NCBI GenBank assembly: GCA_942493375.1
Contig: OW818698.1
Coordinates: 3,410,001-3,474,000 of the forward strand
Direction: 5' to 3'
Source: G942493375 sp942493375
GTDB taxonomy: Bacteria; Armatimonadota; UBA5829
Length of the DNA: 64,000 nucleotides
Positions 60,604 through 64,000 of the stretch are shown piece after piece. Position numbers and translations under genes: made by a program. Each line of letters begins with the position of its first letter. Position 1 is the first letter of the stretch. Below the pieces are notes generated by a model. That model did not search any database, was not told the DNA's origin, and saw nothing but the letters and a program-made list of their open reading frames with translations.

Positions 60604-61580
60604 TAGTCTCTCTCCTCCAGTATTGCCTGTTTTGTTACCTGGAACAAGCCCAGCCGCACATTACGAAGATATGCTGGAAGAGCTTTAGGGCTATTCTTCT
60701 TCAGAGTGGTCAACTGTCCTGCCATCTCAACCAGAGGCTGAACATCGGCTTCTGCCCTCAGAGTCTCAATCTCCACAGCCCTCTTGGACTGTACTATCTT
60801 CTGGTCCGCTGCTGCTTGTGCCAGACTGATATCAGAAGATACCTGGTTGTGCGCAGTGTTGATAGCAGCCAGTGCAGATTCAACTTCAGCTGGAGGATCT
60901 ATACCTGTTATCAGGGATGCATCCAGAGTAATCCCATATCTGGCTGCAGAAGAAAGGCATTCCCTGTCCATCAGTTCATTGAGATCCCTGAGGTTCTTTC
61001 GCAGATCATTGATGGATACTCCTGCCACCAGACTTGTTTCCTTGGATTCTCCATCACCAGGTTCGGCAGGCGCTTCATAATTGGCAATCCGTTCGCGCAA
61101 TATGGAAACAAAGTATCCCATTATATGAACTAATGGATTCTGCACTCCAAAGAGGAATGCGTACAGGTTGGCATCTGATACCTGATATCTAATCTGCCCG
61201 GACAGTCCTATATTCAACTGGTCCTTAGTAACAGCTTCGAGGACGGTTCCCTGCTGATTGGCATCCGGATATTCAGGGTCAAAAGCCATATTTCTAGTCT
61301 GAGTAGCGATGGAGACTTTGTGTATACGTTCCCATGGCCATTTGAAATAAGGTCCGCCTGGACGGATAACCCTCACCTGAGGGTATTTATATCGATCTTT
61401 TTCCTCTTCCTGCAGATGCTCAGCGATCGGCAGCGAGAGAGTATTAGCTCCGGGAACTCTGTCCGCCCTTCCAAAAATAGTTTTAACGGCTCGTTCGTTC
61501 TGGTCCACTGTATAGAGTCCGGATAATCCGTACCTTACAAAGAACCAGACGATAAAACCCAATATCACACCTACAACCAC
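60603..61580 (-). CDS. SPFH/Band 7-domain membrane protein, first of a pair
   Basis: The 325-residue protein starts at GTG 61580, six bases after GGAGG, with a membrane segment (VVGVILGFIVWFFVRYG), an HflK-like start (GLYTVDQNERAVKTIFGRA), an SPFH core (KDQLNIGLSGQIRYQVSDANLYAFLFG) and a helical tail (ISLAQAAADQKIVQSKRAVEIETLRAEADVQ). No FtsH or other protease gene is next to it. The pair resembles HflK/HflC in layout, but orthology is not certain. Confidence 0.88.
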   Translation of the reverse strand: MVVGVILGFIVWFFVRYGLSGLYTVDQNERAVKTIFGRADRVPGANTLSLPIAEHLQEEEKDRYKYPQVRVIRPGGPYFKWPWERIHKVSIATQTRNMAFDPEYPDANQQGTVLEAVTKDQLNIGLSGQIRYQVSDANLYAFLFGVQNPLVHIMGYFVSILRERIANYEAPAEPGDGESKETSLVAGVSINDLRKNLRDLNELMDRECLSSAARYGITLDASLITGIDPPAEVESALAAINTAHNQVSSDISLAQAAADQKIVQSKRAVEIETLRAEADVQPLVEMAGQLTTLKKNSPKALPAYLRNVRLGLFQVTKQAILEERD

Positions 61581-61673
61581 TATATTCCTCCTGAAAGCAA
61601 AAATGCGTTCATTGGGTAATTCTCTCTCTGAGGGGTGCTATCCTGCAAATGAAGGGATTCCAGAAGTGAAATG

Positions 61674-61700
61674 TCACGCAAAGGCGCTAAGCAGGGAGGT
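61674..61700. repeat. CACGCAAAGGCGCTAAG dispersed phrase (copy 2)
   Basis: CACGCAAAGGCGCTAAGCAG followed by GGAGG matches the phrase at 7525-7558. It lies between the PEP-binding gene and the SPFH operon. Confidence 0.55.
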
Positions 61701-61715
61701 GATGGGGAGGAATAT

Positions 61716-61740
61716 GGTCCGGGTCTGGATCACCCGGACC
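61716..61740. terminator. Hairpin after the PEP/pyruvate-binding gene
   Basis: GGTCCGGGT pairs perfectly with ACCCGGACC around a seven-base loop, 21 bases after the stop at 61762 on the minus strand. No long T-run follows. Confidence 0.6.
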
Positions 61741-61761
61741 AACAGTAAACTAACAGCAATA

Positions 61762-64000
61762 CTATGATGACTTATAACATATCACTTCCTGCTCCAGGGC
61801 ATTCGCGGTTAGCATGATTGATTTATCATTTTCGATCACATCATCGGTGTCGATTACTCGCACTACATCCTGCCACTTTTCGGAATTTGGGACAAGTTCG
61901 CAAAGTCTGTTCGGTGCGTTCTCGAAGAAGTTCTGATCGAAGTAGTTCTGCTTCTGGTCCGGGTAGAGTGCCAGATAGAGTATGTCCATCTCCACGAGTT
62001 CATTAAGGAAGTGCGTTCCTAAAGATGCGTCGGGGGTCAGGTGCTCGTGCATTACGACGATTTCGCAGAGTGCTGAGATCCGGTTGATATCGTTGAAAGA
62101 CACAGGCACACCGAGTGACGGAGTAGTCGTCCCCCATCTCCCTGGTCCAAGGAGTACTATGATACCATCTTCATTATGCATTGGAGCTCTGTTGATTTTT
62201 CCGATCAGTCTCGCTACCTGATACCTGTCACTCTGTGAAAGCTGTCCGTATTCTGACGGGACCACATAGATCATCCGCTGCACCTTTGCCAGCCGTGAAT
62301 GACCAATCACAGCACCGTGTGCTTCCAGGATGCGACTCTCCGGATCAACATGTGTTTTGGGCAAATTCGTAATCTCAACCCCGGATGCTGGAAGTGGACG
62401 GCACTGCACCAGGTTTACTTTGTACTTTCCCTCAACAAAGAAATTGGCGGTAAATTCGATATCCACCGGGAACTCATAGGATTTTTCCAGAGTAGTGAGT
62501 ATCTCGCGCATATCTTTGACGAAATCAGTATTGGATAGCAGATGCCCAAATGTCAGGACGGGACTGCCACTGCCTCCTGGCTGTGTGTCGGCAAACATCT
62601 CTATTGGCAGATTTGAGCTATCCTTGATTATATCGTTGAAATATCCTGATGTTACCTGGTTAGCTGTGAGATCGATGTAGTCCATCCGCTGCTGAGAGTA
62701 TTGACACACTTCATCGAAATTGGATTCCGGTCTGCGCTGGGGCGCGTTCAAAGCAACGACCCGGGTATAGTCATCATCTGAACGGTCGACCGCCCTGGTC
62801 CCGAGTCCAAAAACCAGCCGCACAACTCCGGCTTTGGGATCTATATACTCACTCCACACATATGGGTTGAACGAGAATCCTACACCAGCCACCTGAGGAT
62901 AGAAGTTACTGCCGTATTGCACGCCTGAAACACGCATCACAAGCAACGCCATCTGTTCATCACTCTCAAGTAAACCGCGTCGCTCGCGGTAACGCAGCGC
63001 TTCCTCGCTCATTGCGCTCGCATAAATCGTTCTCACTGCAGCCAGCAAATCTTCCAACCGACGTTCCTTTGGTCCCTGGTTGGCACAGAAAACGCTCGCG
63101 TATTTACCTGCGAAAGAGTTTCCGAAGTTATCTTCCAAGAGAGAACTGGAACGAACGATGATCGGAGATTGTCCGTAGTAATCGAGCATCTCCTCGAACT
63201 GCTTCATAATATCGTCGGGGAACTGGCCGGCAAGTATCCTCTGGCGGGACAAACCGGCATCGGTAAGGAAAGTATCGGGATTGCGCTGCTTCTGACGCAT
63301 CCACCAGATGCCGTTACGGACGAGGTAGGTATAGAATACATCGGATCCGATATAGAACGAATCGTGGCGCTCCATTATACTAGCCATTCGTTCGCTATTA
63401 TGCGTCAGGATCGCTCGGGCAAGAAGCATACCAACGGTCTTGCCTCCGATAAGTCCGGTGCCTATCATCCGCTCCTGCACTTCTAGAATGTCTTGCAGCG
63501 TAAGATATCGCGACAACAGACGCAGCATACCAGGATCGCGAGAGATAATCATTCTCACTAATCTGTCGAAGGTCTCGGTCTCTGACTCTATGAAATTTCC
63601 GCCGTTATTGATGGCACGCTGCAGTTCCCGGCCCTGGATGAATGCCCTGTCCCATGATCCAAGGGAAATGCTTGAGTCCAGTCCGGGCCAGGCCTGTGTC
63701 TGAATCTCGGAGATAACGCAACTTGCAGTGATCGGAGTAAACTCGTTTCCATCCCATTTGTGGAGGAAGCCCATGGTAGAGGAATACCTGTATTGCACTC
63801 TTAAAGGTCTTACATAAAGATCACCTTCGTGTCTGTATATATCCAAAAACAGCTGGGCAGTCTGGAGTATGGGGATTGTTGCATGTGCAGAGTGATGATT
63901 CCTGAGCAGACCGAAGTAAGTGACAGTTTCCAGGTCATACAGATACGGGCAGGTAAGCATAAAGAAGTTCGCGAGCATCTGGTCTGAATACCAGTCGACA
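61762..64000 (-). CDS. PEP/pyruvate-binding domain protein (PPDK N-terminal type), 5' end outside window
   Basis: The frame is open to the window edge; the first Met is at 63978, but seven in-frame residues (VDWYSDQ) precede it, so the true start is probably outside. About 745 residues are visible. A PPDK_N/PEP-synthase-like ATP-grasp region is seen in GTGLIGGKTVGMLLARAIL, SPIIVRSSSLLEDNFGNSFAGKYASVFC, AGVGFSFNPYVWSEYIDPKAGVVRLVFGLGTRAVDRSDDDY and VDIEFTANFFVEGKYKVNLVQCRPL. The phosphohistidine and PEP-utilising barrel domains of PEP synthase or PPDK are not seen, so this is a stand-alone nucleotidyl/phosphotransfer-like protein of unknown role. Confidence 0.85.
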   Translation of the reverse strand, partial: VDWYSDQMLANFFMLTCPYLYDLETVTYFGLLRNHHSAHATIPILQTAQLFLDIYRHEGDLYVRPLRVQYRYSSTMGFLHKWDGNEFTPITASCVISEIQTQAWPGLDSSISLGSWDRAFIQGRELQRAINNGGNFIESETETFDRLVRMIISRDPGMLRLLSRYLTLQDILEVQERMIGTGLIGGKTVGMLLARAILTHNSERMASIMERHDSFYIGSDVFYTYLVRNGIWWMRQKQRNPDTFLTDAGLSRQRILAGQFPDDIMKQFEEMLDYYGQSPIIVRSSSLLEDNFGNSFAGKYASVFCANQGPKERRLEDLLAAVRTIYASAMSEEALRYRERRGLLESDEQMALLVMRVSGVQYGSNFYPQVAGVGFSFNPYVWSEYIDPKAGVVRLVFGLGTRAVDRSDDDYTRVVALNAPQRRPESNFDEVCQYSQQRMDYIDLTANQVTSGYFNDIIKDSSNLPIEMFADTQPGGSGSPVLTFGHLLSNTDFVKDMREILTTLEKSYEFPVDIEFTANFFVEGKYKVNLVQCRPLPASGVEITNLPKTHVDPESRILEAHGAVIGHSRLAKVQRMIYVVPSEYGQLSQSDRYQVARLIGKINRAPMHNEDGIIVLLGPGRWGTTTPSLGVPVSFNDINRISALCEIVVMHEHLTPDASLGTHFLNELVEMDILYLALYPDQKQNYFDQNFFENAPNRLCELVPNSEKWQDVVRVIDTDDVIENDKSIMLTANALEQEVICYKSS

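Noticed and set aside
1..64000. tRNA, rRNA, riboswitch or insertion-sequence genes
   Set aside because: I looked in the gaps for cloverleaf ends, rRNA core words and transposase motifs and found none that could be supported by eye; a covariance search could still find small RNAs.

Overview
The window looks like a chromosomal piece of an uncultured, diderm, polysaccharide-degrading bacterium, most likely a member of the Armatimonadota (by family recognition, not by search). The grounds are: three prepilin-like proteins with the FTLIELLVVIAIIAILAAIL / FPVFAKAREKARQ leader typical of that phylum; many secreted clan GH-A type glycosidases and DUF4838, DUF4091 and DUF5107 proteins; outer-membrane TorF-type porins; and frequent TTG/GTG starts behind strong Shine-Dalgarno sites. 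I see no rRNA, tRNA, CRISPR array, transposase or prophage.

Layout. 1-7.5 kb: a partial membrane protein, a DegT-type PLP aminotransferase, an ECF sigma factor overlapping a four-helix membrane protein (possible anti-sigma), a secreted beta-lactamase-fold hydrolase and a GH51-like arabinofuranosidase. 7.6-20.5 kb: regulation and transport, namely a DUF3795 protein, a HisKA_2 kinase with an ANTAR response regulator, two CPA2 antiporters, a uroporphyrinogen-decarboxylase-like protein, and the cluster torF1-amtB-glnK-torF2-torF3. 20.5-45.4 kb: mostly secreted carbohydrate-active or unknown exported proteins (DUF4838, DUF4091, GHL-type TIM barrel, transglutaminase-like, two exported ankyrin proteins, a 1422-residue GH with CBM9-like domain next to a GntR/LacI regulator, two prepilins, a GH99/WbsX-like protein with a LamG domain, a DUF4038-like protein), with a glutathione peroxidase and a threonine aldolase. 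45.7-46.5 kb: DinD. 46.9-52.8 kb: a sugar-catabolism group (two Gfo/Idh/MocA dehydrogenases, a sugar isomerase/epimerase, a DUF5107-TPR protein). 53-59.6 kb: third prepilin, aldo/keto reductase, a secreted beta-propeller protein, a glycyl-radical activase and a GH10 xylanase. 59.7-64 kb: two SPFH proteins and a PEP/pyruvate-binding protein cut by the window edge.

How it fits together. The carbohydrate genes form a scattered plant-polysaccharide degradation and sugar-use capacity with no SusC/SusD pair. The nitrogen cluster pairs an inner-membrane ammonium channel and its PII regulator with three outer-membrane proteins; two of the torF genes carry the same 11-bp-phased promoter block exactly 66 nt before the start codon. 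The spaces between genes hold many short dispersed repeat phrases (at least eight types, some combined in a fixed order), and dinD holds a perfect in-frame 30-bp palindrome. These are the least explained signals here.
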